This document shows, one piece after another, positions 25,167-34,898 of a DNA stretch of 64,000 nt. The notes beneath the pieces are model-generated. The model was not told the origin of the DNA and did no database searches. It saw only the letters and a list, made by a program, of their open reading frames with translations. Each line of letters opens with the position of its first letter. The stretch's first letter is position 1. A program made the position numbers and the translations under genes. Source of the stretch: Zhaonella formicivorans (lineage in GTDB: Bacteria > Bacillota > DUOV01 > Zhaonellaceae); assembly GCF_004353525.1 (NCBI RefSeq), contig NZ_CP085524.1, positions 1,274,142 to 1,338,141 on the forward strand, given 5' to 3'.

Positions 25167-26546
25167 TCAGGAACCGCATTCGCCTGAAAGCTTTGCTAAA
25201 AGTTCCGGGCCCACAGTCCAAATATTGCCCGCCCCTATAGTCAGCACTAAATCTCCCGGTGTACACTCTCTCGCCAAATACTGCACAATTTCTTCTTTGG
25301 CAGCCATATATTGCACTGCTGTTCCATTTTTTTTGATTTCCTCTGCGATGAGTTCCGCTGTTATACCGGGTATGGGCTGTTCACTGGCGGCATAGATACT
25401 GTTGACAATGACTTGGTCAGCATCCCGGAATGATTTGCCGAACTCCTTATAAAGCTGCCTGGTGCGGGAATACCTGTGGGGCTGAAAAACAGCCCAGAGA
25501 CGTTTGGGCTTAAGCTGTTTGGCAGCGCTAAGGGTGGCCCGGATCTCAGTGGGATGGTGTGCATAATCATCGATGATCCGGATACCGTTGAAATTGCCTA
25601 CAGTTTGAAATCTACGGCCTGCCCCCCGGAAATTTTTCAAAGCCTCAGCCATGACTTGAAAATTTAAGCCCAACTGATGAGCTACGGCAATAGCTGCCAG
25701 GGCATTACTTATATTATGTTGACCCGGTACAGTGAGTTCCAAAGTTCCTAAAAATTGTTCCCTAAAATAAATTTGAGCCTGAGAAACAGCGCCTTCCAAA
25801 ATTAAATCCACCGCTTTGTAATCAGGCGACCCTGTTAAGCCATAAGTAAAAACATTTTTCCTGTGTCGTGACATTCTGTCCAGTTCGGGGTCATCAGCGC
25901 ACAGCACACAGAAACTATCTTCCGGTACCAGATTGATAAACTTTTCAAATGCTTTGATAATATTTTCCACAGAACCGTAATGGTCCAAATGATCATCTTC
26001 AATATTCGTCACCACAGCTACGTGGGGATGCAGCTTCAAAAAGGAACCGTCACTTTCATCTGCTTCCGCAATTAAATACTTACCCCGGCCATATTTGGCA
26101 TTTCCACCGATATCCTGCAATTCTCCACCAACTACAATGGTAGGGTCCAAACCCCCCCGGGACAAAACACAGGCTAACATGGAGGTGGTAGTCGTTTTTC
26201 CATGGGCACCGGCTACAGCAATTGCCTTCTTCCTTTCCGTCAGCTGCGCTAATAGTTCGCCTCTGTGAATTATAGGAATATGTAATTCCTGAGCCCGAAG
26301 TATTTCAGGGTTATTCGGGGAAATGGCAGTAGATCTAACTACCAGCTTAACATCGGGACCAATGTTTTCTTTACTATGTCCGGCGTAAATTTTCGCTCCT
26401 AAAGCCTGTAATTTGTCTGTGGTACTGGTAAGCTGCACATCAGAACCCGATACAGGCTGGCCCAATTCCAGCAAAATTTTGGCCAAACCACTCATACCCG
26501 AGCCGCCGATGCCTATAAAGTGTGTCCTTTCTTTCTGCTCTTCCAA
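25167..26546 (-). CDS. murC: UDP-N-acetylmuramate--L-alanine ligase
   Basis: 459 residues. The N-terminal UDP-binding Rossmann domain has HFIGIGGSGMSGLAKIL, the ATP loop is AGAHGKTTTTSML, and the central domain has EADESDGSFLKLHP and DDHLDHYG. The C-terminal domain includes IIDDYAHHPTEIRATLSA, the MurC hallmark. It adds L-Ala to UDP-MurNAc. The 211-nt gap to murG holds no gene that I can support. Confidence 0.98.
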   Translation of the reverse strand: MEEQKERTHFIGIGGSGMSGLAKILLELGQPVSGSDVQLTSTTDKLQALGAKIYAGHSKENIGPDVKLVVRSTAISPNNPEILRAQELHIPIIHRGELLAQLTERKKAIAVAGAHGKTTTTSMLACVLSRGGLDPTIVVGGELQDIGGNAKYGRGKYLIAEADESDGSFLKLHPHVAVVTNIEDDHLDHYGSVENIIKAFEKFINLVPEDSFCVLCADDPELDRMSRHRKNVFTYGLTGSPDYKAVDLILEGAVSQAQIYFREQFLGTLELTVPGQHNISNALAAIAVAHQLGLNFQVMAEALKNFRGAGRRFQTVGNFNGIRIIDDYAHHPTEIRATLSAAKQLKPKRLWAVFQPHRYSRTRQLYKEFGKSFRDADQVIVNSIYAASEQPIPGITAELIAEEIKKNGTAVQYMAAKEEIVQYLARECTPGDLVLTIGAGNIWTVGPELLAKLSGECGS

Positions 26547-26757
26547 GTTGCTCCTCTCCTTCCGTTTTCGGCGCCATCCAGCATCATAATCCTAAACGTC
26601 ACACACCAATTTTCATCATTTTTGCTGTTGACGGTAGCATCTTAGGTCTACCCAATCTGTTCCCAGCCGGGGCAAAATTCATATCTTTATGTTATGCAAT
26701 CCCGCTTCGCTGTGTTACCTGGCTTGTCCCAAAGTAAAAAAACAAAAAGGCAAAGGC

Positions 26758-27870
26758 CTAAATTCCTGCCAAAGCCGTCACACATTCTACTATGTGCTGC
26801 AACGCCCCGGGTCGGCCCATTTTTCGGCTTGCCTCAGCCATAGCCAGTCTCTCCGCAGGGTTGGTCAGCACTAATTCCATTACTTCCAGTAACCTTTGGC
26901 TGGTAAAGTCATTTTCTAAAATTACTTTCGCTGCTCCATTTTTTTCCAAGGCACGGGCATTATATTCCTGATGATTTTCTGCTGCATAAGGATAAGGAAC
27001 CAAAATAGCAGGCAATCCTTTGGCCATCACTTCTGCCAGGAAACTGGCTCCTGCCCTGCTGATCACCAAATCGGCGGCAGCTAACGCATTTTCCATCTCG
27101 TAAAGGTACGGTTTAATGGTAATATTTCCAGTAATACCCAAATCTATTCCTTGCTCTTTTACCATTTGGCATACTTCCCCATACCCGTTTTTTCCCGTCA
27201 AATGCAACAGGTTTAAATCAGAACGACTTTGCACAAAAGGGTACATCCCTACTACCGCACGGTTAATGCTTTGAGCTCCCTGGCTTCCACCTACAACCAG
27301 TACATTAAATTTTCCAGGGTCAAGATTTAAAAGCCGGGCACCCTCTTCCCTGGATACCTGCAGTATTTCGGGACGGATGGGCAGTCCGGTATGTACCAGT
27401 TCCGCCTTGGTCCGAAAGTATTTAGCGCTTTCAGGGAAAGTAATACAGATTTTATCCACAAACCTGGCCAAAAGTTTATTTGTAATGCCGGGGTAAGCAT
27501 TTTGCTCATGAATCAAGGTAGGTATGCCTAACAAAGCAGCAGTAATCACCACCGGTCCGCAAACATATCCCCCCGTACCTACCACAACATGGGGTTTAAA
27601 ACGGCGTATGATCTGCCAAGCTTGTGCGGACCCTTTAATACTCTTTAAGCCGGCTCTTAAAGCCGGCCATGAAATCTTTCTGGTGAGACCCTCGGCAGTT
27701 ATGGCTTGAAAAGGAAGCCCTGCTTTGGGCACAATGTCAGCCTCCAGCCCCCGGGCGGTGCCAATATAAAAAAATTCACTCCCGGGGTATTTTCCCTTAA
27801 TGCCTTTAGCAACCGCCAGAGCCGGATAAATATGCCCTCCGGTACCTCCCCCGGTTAGCAAAACTCTCAT
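26758..27870 (-). CDS. murG: Undecaprenyldiphospho-muramoylpentapeptide beta-N-acetylglucosaminyltransferase
   Basis: 370 residues from ATG 27870, preceded by AGAGGT; an ATG five codons upstream is also possible. GT-B glycosyltransferase: MRVLLTGGGTGGHIYPALAVA (G-loop 1), GTGGYVCGPVVITAALLGIPTLIHEQNAYPG, LVVGGSQGAQSIN and ISRAGASFLAEVMAKGLPAILVPYPYAAENHQ (UDP-GlcNAc binding). It converts lipid I to lipid II at the inner membrane face. Confidence 0.98.
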   Translation of the reverse strand: MRVLLTGGGTGGHIYPALAVAKGIKGKYPGSEFFYIGTARGLEADIVPKAGLPFQAITAEGLTRKISWPALRAGLKSIKGSAQAWQIIRRFKPHVVVGTGGYVCGPVVITAALLGIPTLIHEQNAYPGITNKLLARFVDKICITFPESAKYFRTKAELVHTGLPIRPEILQVSREEGARLLNLDPGKFNVLVVGGSQGAQSINRAVVGMYPFVQSRSDLNLLHLTGKNGYGEVCQMVKEQGIDLGITGNITIKPYLYEMENALAAADLVISRAGASFLAEVMAKGLPAILVPYPYAAENHQEYNARALEKNGAAKVILENDFTSQRLLEVMELVLTNPAERLAMAEASRKMGRPGALQHIVECVTALAGI

Positions 27871-27904
27871 TTTACCTCTTGTCATATAGCTTATCCCATT
27901 CCCC

Positions 27905-29002
27905 TTACTTACTAGCGCTATAGCGCGAAATGTTTAAAAGCAAGCCAACCGCCGCCATGGTAAAAATCAAGGAGCTGCCGCCGTAACTAATGAAAGGCAG
28001 CGTGATTCCCGTTACCGGCAGCGACCCGGTAACTACCCCGATATTGATAATTGCCTGCAGAGCAATCATTGTTGTAATCCCGGCGGCCAGCAGACTGCTA
28101 AAGCTGTCAGGCGAAGTAATCGCCACCTTAAACCCCCTCCAAACGAACAACAGGAAAAGCAGCAATATTAAAGCGCCGCCGATGAAACCCAGCTCTTCAC
28201 CGATAATAGCAAAAATAAAGTCGGTATGCTTCTCCGGCAGATAAAACAATTTTTGCCTGCTGGCTCCCAAACCCACGCCAAATAAGCCGCCTGACCCCAG
28301 AGCCAGCAAGGATTGTATTGTCTGAAAACCAGAATCTGTAGGATCGGCCCAGGGGTTCAAAAATGCAGTAAATCTTTCCATGCGGTATGGAGCCAAGTAA
28401 ATTGCTAATGCTACTAAAACCATACCCACCACAGCCAGCAACGAAAGGTGGCTAAACTTAGCGCCGGCCGCCATAAGCAAAAAATAGGTAGTTCCCGCAA
28501 TAGCTACCGCCGTGCCCAGGTCCGGCTGGGCCAGAATCAAGCCGCACACTATGCCCAGCAAGACTAAAACCGGCAGCACGCCTTGACTAAAGGATTTAAT
28601 CTTCTCCTGCTTAGTACTTAAAAGCCGGCTTAAAAACATGACCATGCCCAGTTTAATCGTTTCCGAAGGCTGGAATGACAAAGAGCCTACTCCTAACCAG
28701 CGGGAGGAGCCTTTGCGTGCATCGCCGACTAATAATACTAAGACAAGCAAAATCACGCAACTTACAAAAATCGGGTTAACAATTTTCTTTAGGCGCAAAT
28801 AATCCACTTTCATTGCTGTAAACATGGCCACAGTTCCCAAAGCAGCCCAGACGATTTGCCTCTTCAGGTAGAAGTAAGGGTCGCCCAAAACCTGATCCGA
28901 AGTAACTGCGCTGGCGCTGAAAACCATTATAATACCAATGGAAATCAATAACATAACGCTCAAAATAATGGCAAAATCCGGTGCTCCTTTTTTCGCGCGC
29001 AC
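27905..29002 (-). CDS. ftsW: SEDS peptidoglycan polymerase FtsW (SpoVE type)
   Basis: 365 residues and about ten membrane helices. SEDS motifs: PYFYLKRQIVWAALGT near the N terminus, GSLSFQPSETIKLGMVMFL, LAQPDLGTAVAIAGTTYFLL (with the conserved Asp), LPEKHTDFIFAIIGEELGFIGG and PVTGITLPFISYGGSSLIFTMAAVGLLLNISR. It polymerises lipid II together with a class B PBP, here presumably SpoVD. In spore formers this locus position is often occupied by spoVE. Confidence 0.95.
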   Translation of the reverse strand: MRAKKGAPDFAIILSVMLLISIGIIMVFSASAVTSDQVLGDPYFYLKRQIVWAALGTVAMFTAMKVDYLRLKKIVNPIFVSCVILLVLVLLVGDARKGSSRWLGVGSLSFQPSETIKLGMVMFLSRLLSTKQEKIKSFSQGVLPVLVLLGIVCGLILAQPDLGTAVAIAGTTYFLLMAAGAKFSHLSLLAVVGMVLVALAIYLAPYRMERFTAFLNPWADPTDSGFQTIQSLLALGSGGLFGVGLGASRQKLFYLPEKHTDFIFAIIGEELGFIGGALILLLFLLFVWRGFKVAITSPDSFSSLLAAGITTMIALQAIINIGVVTGSLPVTGITLPFISYGGSSLIFTMAAVGLLLNISRYSASK

Positions 29003-29029
29003 TTTTTACCCTCACTTCCTTCCCATGCA

Positions 29030-29110
29030 TCGAATGTGAATGTAGCTGTCAGCCCTCAGCTGTCAGCTATCAGCCATTAGTTATTTCATGTTAGCTGTTT
29101 GTTGTTAGCT
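29030..29110. repeat. Heptamer array overlapping the murD 3' end
   Basis: Units of the AGCTGTC/AGCTATC/AGCCCTC type run from about 29042 to 29110 (TGTAGCTGTCAGCCCTCAGC onward). The last murD codons (Arg-Gln-Leu-Thr-Thr-Asn-Ser-stop) are formed by this repeat (CAGCTAACAACAAACAGC on the minus strand). Confidence 0.65.
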
Positions 29111-30455
29111 GACGTACCAGCTCTTTAAACGTCTCTCCCCGGTGTTCGTAATTTTTAAACATATCATAGCTGGCGCAGGCCGGCGAGAGGAGCACGATTT
29201 CCCCCGGCTCCGCCAATTCACTGGCTTTATGCACAGCTTCGGGAAATGTTTGGACTCGGTGAATGGATTTAAAACCCACTTTTTCTACCGCCCCAATTAT
29301 ATCCTCAGCCGTCTGACCCAATACCACCAAATGTTTAACACGTTCTTTGATCTTGCGGGCAAATGCGCTGAAATCGCTGCCTTTGGTGCTTCCTCCGGCT
29401 ATTAAGACCAGAGGCTGCGAAAAAGCCTCCAGCGCCTTAATGGATGCATCGGGGTTGGTCCCCTTGGAATCATTGATATACGTTACCCCTTTAATCTCTG
29501 CTACCTTTTCCAAGCGATGGGCTACTCCCGGGAAAGTGCAGAGTGTATTTCTTAAGTTTTCCGCAGTTAACCCCATAGCCCTGCCGGCAGCTACTGCTGC
29601 CAAAGCATTCTCCAAATTGTGGGCGCCGGGAATTTTCAATTCATCCTCCCTGCAAATTTCTAAGATTTGCCCTCCTGTTTTAACCAGAATTTTGCCTTTC
29701 TGGGAAACAATACCTTGTTCTAAATTATGCTCCCGGCTGAAGAATATTACTCTCCCGGGGCAAATTGAGCCCATCTCCCGCAAAATTGGGTCGTCATAGT
29801 TTAAAACTGTGTAGTCCTCTTTCGTCTGCCGGCTGAAAATTCTCGACTTAACTTGGGCATAATTAGCCATGCTTCCGTGACGGTCCAGGTGATCGGGAGT
29901 GATATTGGTAATAACCGCCACTTTGGGATGAAATCCTTCCACCCATTCCAACTGAAAGCTGGATACCTCTACTACCAAGACATGCTCTTCGGTGGTATAT
30001 TGTACTTCCTGGATGAGCGGCAAGCCAATATTACCCCCTACAACCACTTTTTTTCCCGCATCTTTAAACATTTGGCCAATTAAAGCGGTAGTTGTGGTTT
30101 TGCCGTTAGTTCCGGTGATAGCTACAATTGAACCTTTGCTTAGCCTTGCTGCCAGTTCAATTTCGCCCCAAACCGGAATATTATGGGCTACTGCTTCGCG
30201 AAGCGGCTGAGCGGTCATAGGTACACCGGGACTCGTCACTACTAAATCAAATTTCTCCTTGCTAATGGGTGGATACCCTCCGGGGCAGATATTAATGGCC
30301 CAACCTTGAAGCTGTGCTATTGCCTCGGACAATTCTAGGGAGCTCTTTTGATCCGCTATTGTTACCTCTGCACCCATGGCCGCCAGTACTCTGGCAGCCG
30401 CCACCCCGCTCCTGGCCATTCCAATAATTAGAATCTTTTTGTCTTCGAAATTCAT
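29091..30455 (-). CDS. murD: UDP-N-acetylmuramoylalanine--D-glutamate ligase
   Basis: 454 residues. The N-terminal dinucleotide-like fold (ILIIGMARSGVAAARVL), ATP loop ITGTNGKTTTTALIG, NITPDHLDRHGSM, and the C-terminal YINDSKGTNPDASIKALEAF with VLIAGGSTKG and LLSPACASYDMFKNYEHRGE are diagnostic. It adds D-Glu. The C-terminal seven residues after ELV come from a repeat array and probably have no function of their own. Confidence 0.98.
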   Translation of the reverse strand: MNFEDKKILIIGMARSGVAAARVLAAMGAEVTIADQKSSLELSEAIAQLQGWAINICPGGYPPISKEKFDLVVTSPGVPMTAQPLREAVAHNIPVWGEIELAARLSKGSIVAITGTNGKTTTTALIGQMFKDAGKKVVVGGNIGLPLIQEVQYTTEEHVLVVEVSSFQLEWVEGFHPKVAVITNITPDHLDRHGSMANYAQVKSRIFSRQTKEDYTVLNYDDPILREMGSICPGRVIFFSREHNLEQGIVSQKGKILVKTGGQILEICREDELKIPGAHNLENALAAVAAGRAMGLTAENLRNTLCTFPGVAHRLEKVAEIKGVTYINDSKGTNPDASIKALEAFSQPLVLIAGGSTKGSDFSAFARKIKERVKHLVVLGQTAEDIIGAVEKVGFKSIHRVQTFPEAVHKASELAEPGEIVLLSPACASYDMFKNYEHRGETFKELVRQLTTNS

Positions 30456-30524
30456 GCTGTTCCCTTCTAACTTTAAAATTAAGTCCTAAATCGCCCTTTT
30501 ATTTTATATAGTAACTATTTAAAC

Positions 30525-30860
30525 TTATTCGTCATAATCCGCTGTTTTATGTCTATCTCGAAAATAGCTATAACGTTTATGTCCTGTCGCTCCCGCTGTC
30601 TGAATCAAGAGCACCAACTGCTCGGTGCCGGACTTCCAGCGGCACGCGGTGACGCGACGTCCTGTCGCTCCACTGCTCATCTCAGTCCATGCTGCTCGTC
30701 CGCTTTCAGTCCTTGCCCTCGCAGGTTGCTCTAAGGATTCAGACAAAGGTCACTTCCACGGACATAAACGTTTACCTAGTTTTCATTGTACTGCTGGTGC
30801 TGCGAAAGCGGCATTGGCGTCTACCCTGAAAATGTAACCCTTGTATCAGCTGCTCCGGGA
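30525..30860 (-). repeat. Structured repeat C, copy 2, in the murD-mraY gap
   Basis: This 416-bp gap (30456-30871) holds no gene. From about 30558 it carries GTTTATGTCCTGTCGCTCCC and TGTCTGAATCAAGAGCACC (also at 45945-45990 and 49438-49477), then blocks that match 14264-14520 in reverse: CAGCGGCACGCG, CCATGCTGCTCG, and TACCCTGAAAATGTAACCC against GGGTTAACATTTTGAGGGTA. The arrangement within each copy is conserved although the bases have diverged. Confidence 0.65.
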
Positions 30861-30871
30861 TGATTTCGCGC

Positions 30872-31828
30872 CTATTGCATCCATAAAACAATCCCCAGGG
30901 CCGCCAAAATCAGGCCGGCAAGCCAAAAAACACCTACCACCTTTGTTTCCCTCCAGCCCAATAGTTCAAAATGATGGTGCAGAGGGCTCATGCGAAAAAC
31001 CCTTTTGCCTGTAAGTTTAAAAGATATTACCTGAATAATTACTGAAAGAGTTTCAATGGCGTAGACACCGCCGATTACAGGCAAAAGCAATTCCGTTCTG
31101 GTTAAAACAGCGAGGGTTCCCAAGGCACCGCCCAGTGCCAGGGAGCCTGTATCTCCCATAAATACTTTTGCAGGATATTTGTTGAACACTAAAAACCCCA
31201 GGCAGCTGCCTGCCACCGCCAAAGCAAAAATAACCAGATTTGCTTGGTCTTGTGCATAAGCAATTACCGCAAAGGCCGCGGCGCTGCAGACCGTAATGCC
31301 GGCGGCAAGTCCATCCAAACCATCCGTAAGGTTCACCGCATTAGTGGAAGCTACCAAAACAAGCAAAACAAATAGCGGGTAAAAAGCGCCAAGGTTCCAG
31401 GAAAAAATTCCAGGCAGTTCTACCACTGTTCCCCTTTCCAGGAACCAAACTGCCAAAATGCCTAAAGTCAGGCTTAGAAAGACCTGACCCAATAATTTAT
31501 ACCGGGCCTTCAGGCCCAAAGAACGCCGTAAAACAACTTTAATATAATCATCAGCAAAACCCAAAAGGCCAAACCCCACAAAGACCAGTAAGGCCAAATA
31601 CGTTTCTGCATTAGCTTCAGCAAACAGCAATGTGCTAAGCAGTACAGCTATGATAAACATCAGTCCCCCCATAGTTGGGGTTCCGGTTTTTTGCAAATGG
31701 CGCTCGGGCCCTTCACTGCGCACGGTCTGCCCAAATTTCAAGTATCGCAGTAAAGGTATAAACAAGGGGCCCGTGATAATGCAGATTATTAAAGCCGTAA
31801 GAAAAGCCAAGCTACTGTTATTCATCAT
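30872..31828 (-). CDS. mraY: Phospho-N-acetylmuramoyl-pentapeptide-transferase
   Basis: 318 residues, ten membrane helices. Conserved cytoplasmic loops: GTPTMGGLMFI near the N terminus, GFADDYIKVVLRRSLGLKARYKL (Asp-Asp Mg site), NAVNLTDGLDGLAAG, FNKYPAKVFMGDTGSLALGGALG and MSPLHHHFELLGWRETKVV. It makes lipid I from UDP-MurNAc-pentapeptide. Its ATG overlaps the murF stop by 4 nt, indicating translational coupling. Confidence 0.98.
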   Translation of the reverse strand: MMNNSSLAFLTALIICIITGPLFIPLLRYLKFGQTVRSEGPERHLQKTGTPTMGGLMFIIAVLLSTLLFAEANAETYLALLVFVGFGLLGFADDYIKVVLRRSLGLKARYKLLGQVFLSLTLGILAVWFLERGTVVELPGIFSWNLGAFYPLFVLLVLVASTNAVNLTDGLDGLAAGITVCSAAAFAVIAYAQDQANLVIFALAVAGSCLGFLVFNKYPAKVFMGDTGSLALGGALGTLAVLTRTELLLPVIGGVYAIETLSVIIQVISFKLTGKRVFRMSPLHHHFELLGWRETKVVGVFWLAGLILAALGIVLWMQ

Positions 31829-33225
31829 TTACCTCCGGTATCAGCAACAAATTCAACTATTTCCTCCATCTTAACGGCCCGCGAGCCCTTGACTAAGACC
31901 AGATCCCCAGGCTCGAGCAGTTCGAATAAATGCCGCTTGGCTTCATCATTATTACTGTAAGTAAATACACGGTCAGCAGACATACCGGCAGCTAAAGCGC
32001 CCTCGGCAATATACCTTGCCAAATCGCCAACAGCCAAAAGGTAATCAACGCCAAGATCCGCCACATATTCGCCCACCTCTCTGTGCCCTTCCACTTCTAT
32101 ATTTCCCAATTCCCGCATATTCCCAAGCACAGCTATTGCCCTGTGTTTTTTTTGGGTAGCTAATATGTTCAGGGAGGCTTTAGTAGAACCGGGGTTAGCG
32201 TTATACGCGTCATTGATAATTGTACTTCCCTTGATTCCAGGTACCGTCGCCAGCCGCATGGCGCTTAATTTGACATTGGCGAGCCCGGCAGCTATTTCCT
32301 GCAATGTCAAACCAAGCTCCAAACCAACCCCCGCGGCCGCCAAAGCATTTAGTACGTTGTGCTCTCCGGGTAAAGGTAAATGAACTTCAACCTGCCCTGC
32401 ATCAGCTGTGAGTATAAAGCTTATTCCCTGCTCCATATTTTTTAATGCGCTGGCCCGGATTTGGACATGGGAGTCAAAGCCATAAAACAGCACTTTCCCG
32501 CGGCATAAAGCACTTAATCTGCGGGACCAACCGTCCTCAGCGTTTAACAGGCAAAAACCGCTCACGGGAACATGCTCCAAAAGCTCTCCCTTAGCCCTGG
32601 CAATATTCTCCACAGAGCCAAGGAGCTCGTAATGGGTAACACCAATATTGGTGATAATGCCGGCTGTAGGCCTGGCTATCCTACAAAGGGCATCGATTTC
32701 TTTTAAACCGCGCATGCCCATTTCCAACACAGCAGCCTCATGTCCCGGCTGAAGCTGTAAAAGTGTCAGCGGCAACCCGATCTCATTGTTAAAATTTCCC
32801 TGGGTCTTCAAAACATTAAACCGCTCCGCCAGTACGGCCCCCACCATATCTTTCGTAGTAGTCTTGCCGTTAGAGCCGGTCACCCCGATTACGGGTATCC
32901 TAAACCGTTCCCGGTGGTTTTGGGCCAAACGCTGCAGCGCTTTAAGAGTATCATCCACCAGAATTAAACTATACTTTGATTGTTCAAATTTACGGGCCAA
33001 CTCGGGTCTGGATACTACTACAGCTACCGCTCCTTTTTCCCAAGCTTTTTCAATATAATCGTGTCCGTCAAAATTTTCGCCTTTTAAGGCAAAAAACAAA
33101 GAACCTGGATTCAGCGTCCTGGTATCGGTAGATACTTCTCCCACTTCTGTGTTTTGGCCATTGCCACATAGTTTGCCTGACATTACCCTGGCAATGGTTG
33201 CCAAATCTCCTATCATGCTACTCAC
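31825..33225 (-). CDS. murF: UDP-N-acetylmuramoyl-tripeptide--D-alanyl-D-alanine ligase
   Basis: 466 residues. The N-terminal domain has STDTRTLNPGSLFFALKGENFDGHDYIEKA, the ATP loop is VTGSNGKTTTKDMVGAVL, then TQGNFNNEIGLPLTLL (MurF-specific), NIGVTHYELLGS and the C-terminal IINDAYNANPGSTKASL with AVLGNMRELG. It adds D-Ala-D-Ala to complete the pentapeptide. One base separates it from murE. Confidence 0.98.
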   Translation of the reverse strand: MSSMIGDLATIARVMSGKLCGNGQNTEVGEVSTDTRTLNPGSLFFALKGENFDGHDYIEKAWEKGAVAVVVSRPELARKFEQSKYSLILVDDTLKALQRLAQNHRERFRIPVIGVTGSNGKTTTKDMVGAVLAERFNVLKTQGNFNNEIGLPLTLLQLQPGHEAAVLEMGMRGLKEIDALCRIARPTAGIITNIGVTHYELLGSVENIARAKGELLEHVPVSGFCLLNAEDGWSRRLSALCRGKVLFYGFDSHVQIRASALKNMEQGISFILTADAGQVEVHLPLPGEHNVLNALAAAGVGLELGLTLQEIAAGLANVKLSAMRLATVPGIKGSTIINDAYNANPGSTKASLNILATQKKHRAIAVLGNMRELGNIEVEGHREVGEYVADLGVDYLLAVGDLARYIAEGALAAGMSADRVFTYSNNDEAKRHLFELLEPGDLVLVKGSRAVKMEEIVEFVADTGGK

Positions 33226-33226
33226 C

Positions 33227-34696
33227 TTACTTTGTTAAGATTTCCCGGGCAACAGCCACGTCATCGAAAGGCAAAACATTGTCGCCAATGATTTGGTAGC
33301 TTTCATGCCCTTTTCCTGCAATCACAATCACGTCTCCAGGCCGGGCAAGACTTATGGCAGCTGCAATAGCTTCTCTACGGTCTACAACTACCTGGTATTT
33401 CCCCTGGGCCCTAATTACACCCGGTTCTATGTCAGCAATAATTGCCCTGGGCTCTTCACTTCTGGGGTTATCGGAGGTGATAATGCAGTAATCGCTAAGT
33501 TCTCCCGCTTTTTCCCCCATGATCGGCCTTTTTGAGCGGTCTCTGTCCCCACCGCAGCCAAAAACCGTAATCACCCGCCCGGCAGTAACTTGCCTGGCAG
33601 TTTTCAGTACATTTTCCAGGCTGTCCGGGGTATGGGCATAATCAACAACTACTGCAAAGTCCTGTCCACAATTCACCAACTGAAAACGACCCGGCACGCC
33701 TTCCATTTCCTCCAAAGCCTCTTGTACAAGTTGGGGCTCCAACCCTTCTTCCAAACCTACAGCACAGGCGGCTAAGGAATTGTAAACGCTGAATTTTCCT
33801 GCCAGCTGCAAATTCAGCCTGAACGAACCATGAGGATAATCAAGGGTATAAGCTGTACCGTCCATTCTGATTTCGATGTCCCTTGCCCTGTACATTGCTC
33901 CTGCGGTAAGCCCATAGGAGACAACGGAAACTTGAGTTTGTCCGGCCAGGTAGGCTGAATTGGGATCATCCAGATTTAGAACCGCATATTTAGAGCGTTC
34001 TTTGCTACCGGGACCAAGACTTCTAAACAATTTCGCTTTCGCTTCCAGGTAGGAGTGCATATCGGGATGAAAATCCAAGTGGTCCTGGGTTAAATTAGTA
34101 AAAACCGCTACATCGAATTCTGTTCCCGCCACCCTATTTAATTCTAAGGCATGGGAGGAAACCTCCATCACAGCATGGCTTACTCCTTCATGGGCCATCA
34201 GGCTAAACAGCTCCTGAAGATCGGAAGCCTCGGGAGTAGTATGGTGGCTTGGAATTGCCCTGTCATCAATCAAATTGGCTATGGTACCCACCAGGCCTAC
34301 CTTTGCTCCTTTTTTTCTAAATATGGCTCTCGTTAAATAAGTAAAGGAGGTTTTCCCGTTAGTTCCGGTCACCCCAATCAAATTTAACTTGCCCGCAGGA
34401 TAATCATAGAAAGCACAAGCCAGGGTGGCCAAAGCCAGGCGAGTATCCGGAACCACAATCAAAGTAACCCCCACAGGGACTTCCACGTCTCTTTCCGCCA
34501 CTATTACGCTTGCCCCACGCATGAGCGCATCTCTGATAAAGTTATGCCCATCAGTCCTAAAACCTGTAATACAAACAAAAATTCCTTCCGGTTTTACCTG
34601 CCTGGAATCGTAAAAAATACCGCTGACTAGACGCTCAGTATTACCTTTAACTACCGCTCCGGACAATTTCTGAACCAGTTCCTGCAGTTTCCGCAA
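33227..34696 (-). CDS. murE: UDP-N-acetylmuramoyl-tripeptide synthetase, meso-DAP type
   Basis: 489 residues. GIFYDSRQVKPEGIFVCITG, the ATP loop VTGTNGKTSFTYL, TTPEASDLQELF, NLTQDHLDFHPDMHSYLEAK and the C-terminal VFGCGGDRDRSKRP are diagnostic. The substrate-specificity motif is ITSDNPRSEEP; DNPR marks meso-diaminopimelate ligases, so the wall is expected to contain meso-DAP. A terminator candidate precedes it, so it may have its own promoter in the 200-nt gap after spoVD. Confidence 0.98.
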   Translation of the reverse strand: MRKLQELVQKLSGAVVKGNTERLVSGIFYDSRQVKPEGIFVCITGFRTDGHNFIRDALMRGASVIVAERDVEVPVGVTLIVVPDTRLALATLACAFYDYPAGKLNLIGVTGTNGKTSFTYLTRAIFRKKGAKVGLVGTIANLIDDRAIPSHHTTPEASDLQELFSLMAHEGVSHAVMEVSSHALELNRVAGTEFDVAVFTNLTQDHLDFHPDMHSYLEAKAKLFRSLGPGSKERSKYAVLNLDDPNSAYLAGQTQVSVVSYGLTAGAMYRARDIEIRMDGTAYTLDYPHGSFRLNLQLAGKFSVYNSLAACAVGLEEGLEPQLVQEALEEMEGVPGRFQLVNCGQDFAVVVDYAHTPDSLENVLKTARQVTAGRVITVFGCGGDRDRSKRPIMGEKAGELSDYCIITSDNPRSEEPRAIIADIEPGVIRAQGKYQVVVDRREAIAAAISLARPGDVIVIAGKGHESYQIIGDNVLPFDDVAVAREILTK

Positions 34697-34850
34697 ATCA
34701 ATCCCCCCTGTTCATGCATATAATATGAAGGTCGCTACAAGCCAACTGCTGTTAGCCGCAAGCAAGAAGATGCCTAATTTGGCAGTTATTTATATTATTA
34801 ACATAACCACTGGAAGAATAACCTTTACTTCCACCCAATGCACGCGGAAA

Positions 34851-34893
34851 AACCCAGGCAGAGAAACCTTGCGCCTCTCTTACACTGGGTGCG
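34851..34893 (-). terminator. Terminator or attenuator between spoVD and murE
   Basis: The minus strand has ACCCAGtGtaAGAGA, a GGCGCAAGG-containing loop, TTCTCTgcCTGGGT and then TTTTTCC. It sits 150 nt before the murE start. A stop inside the dcw run would separate mraZ-spoVD from the mur genes, unless it acts as a partial attenuator. Confidence 0.75.
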
Positions 34894-34898
34894 TTTAC

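Noticed and set aside
30525-30746. A 73-codon frame in the murD-mraY gap
   Set aside because: The region is repeat C; the frame is not kept in the other copy.
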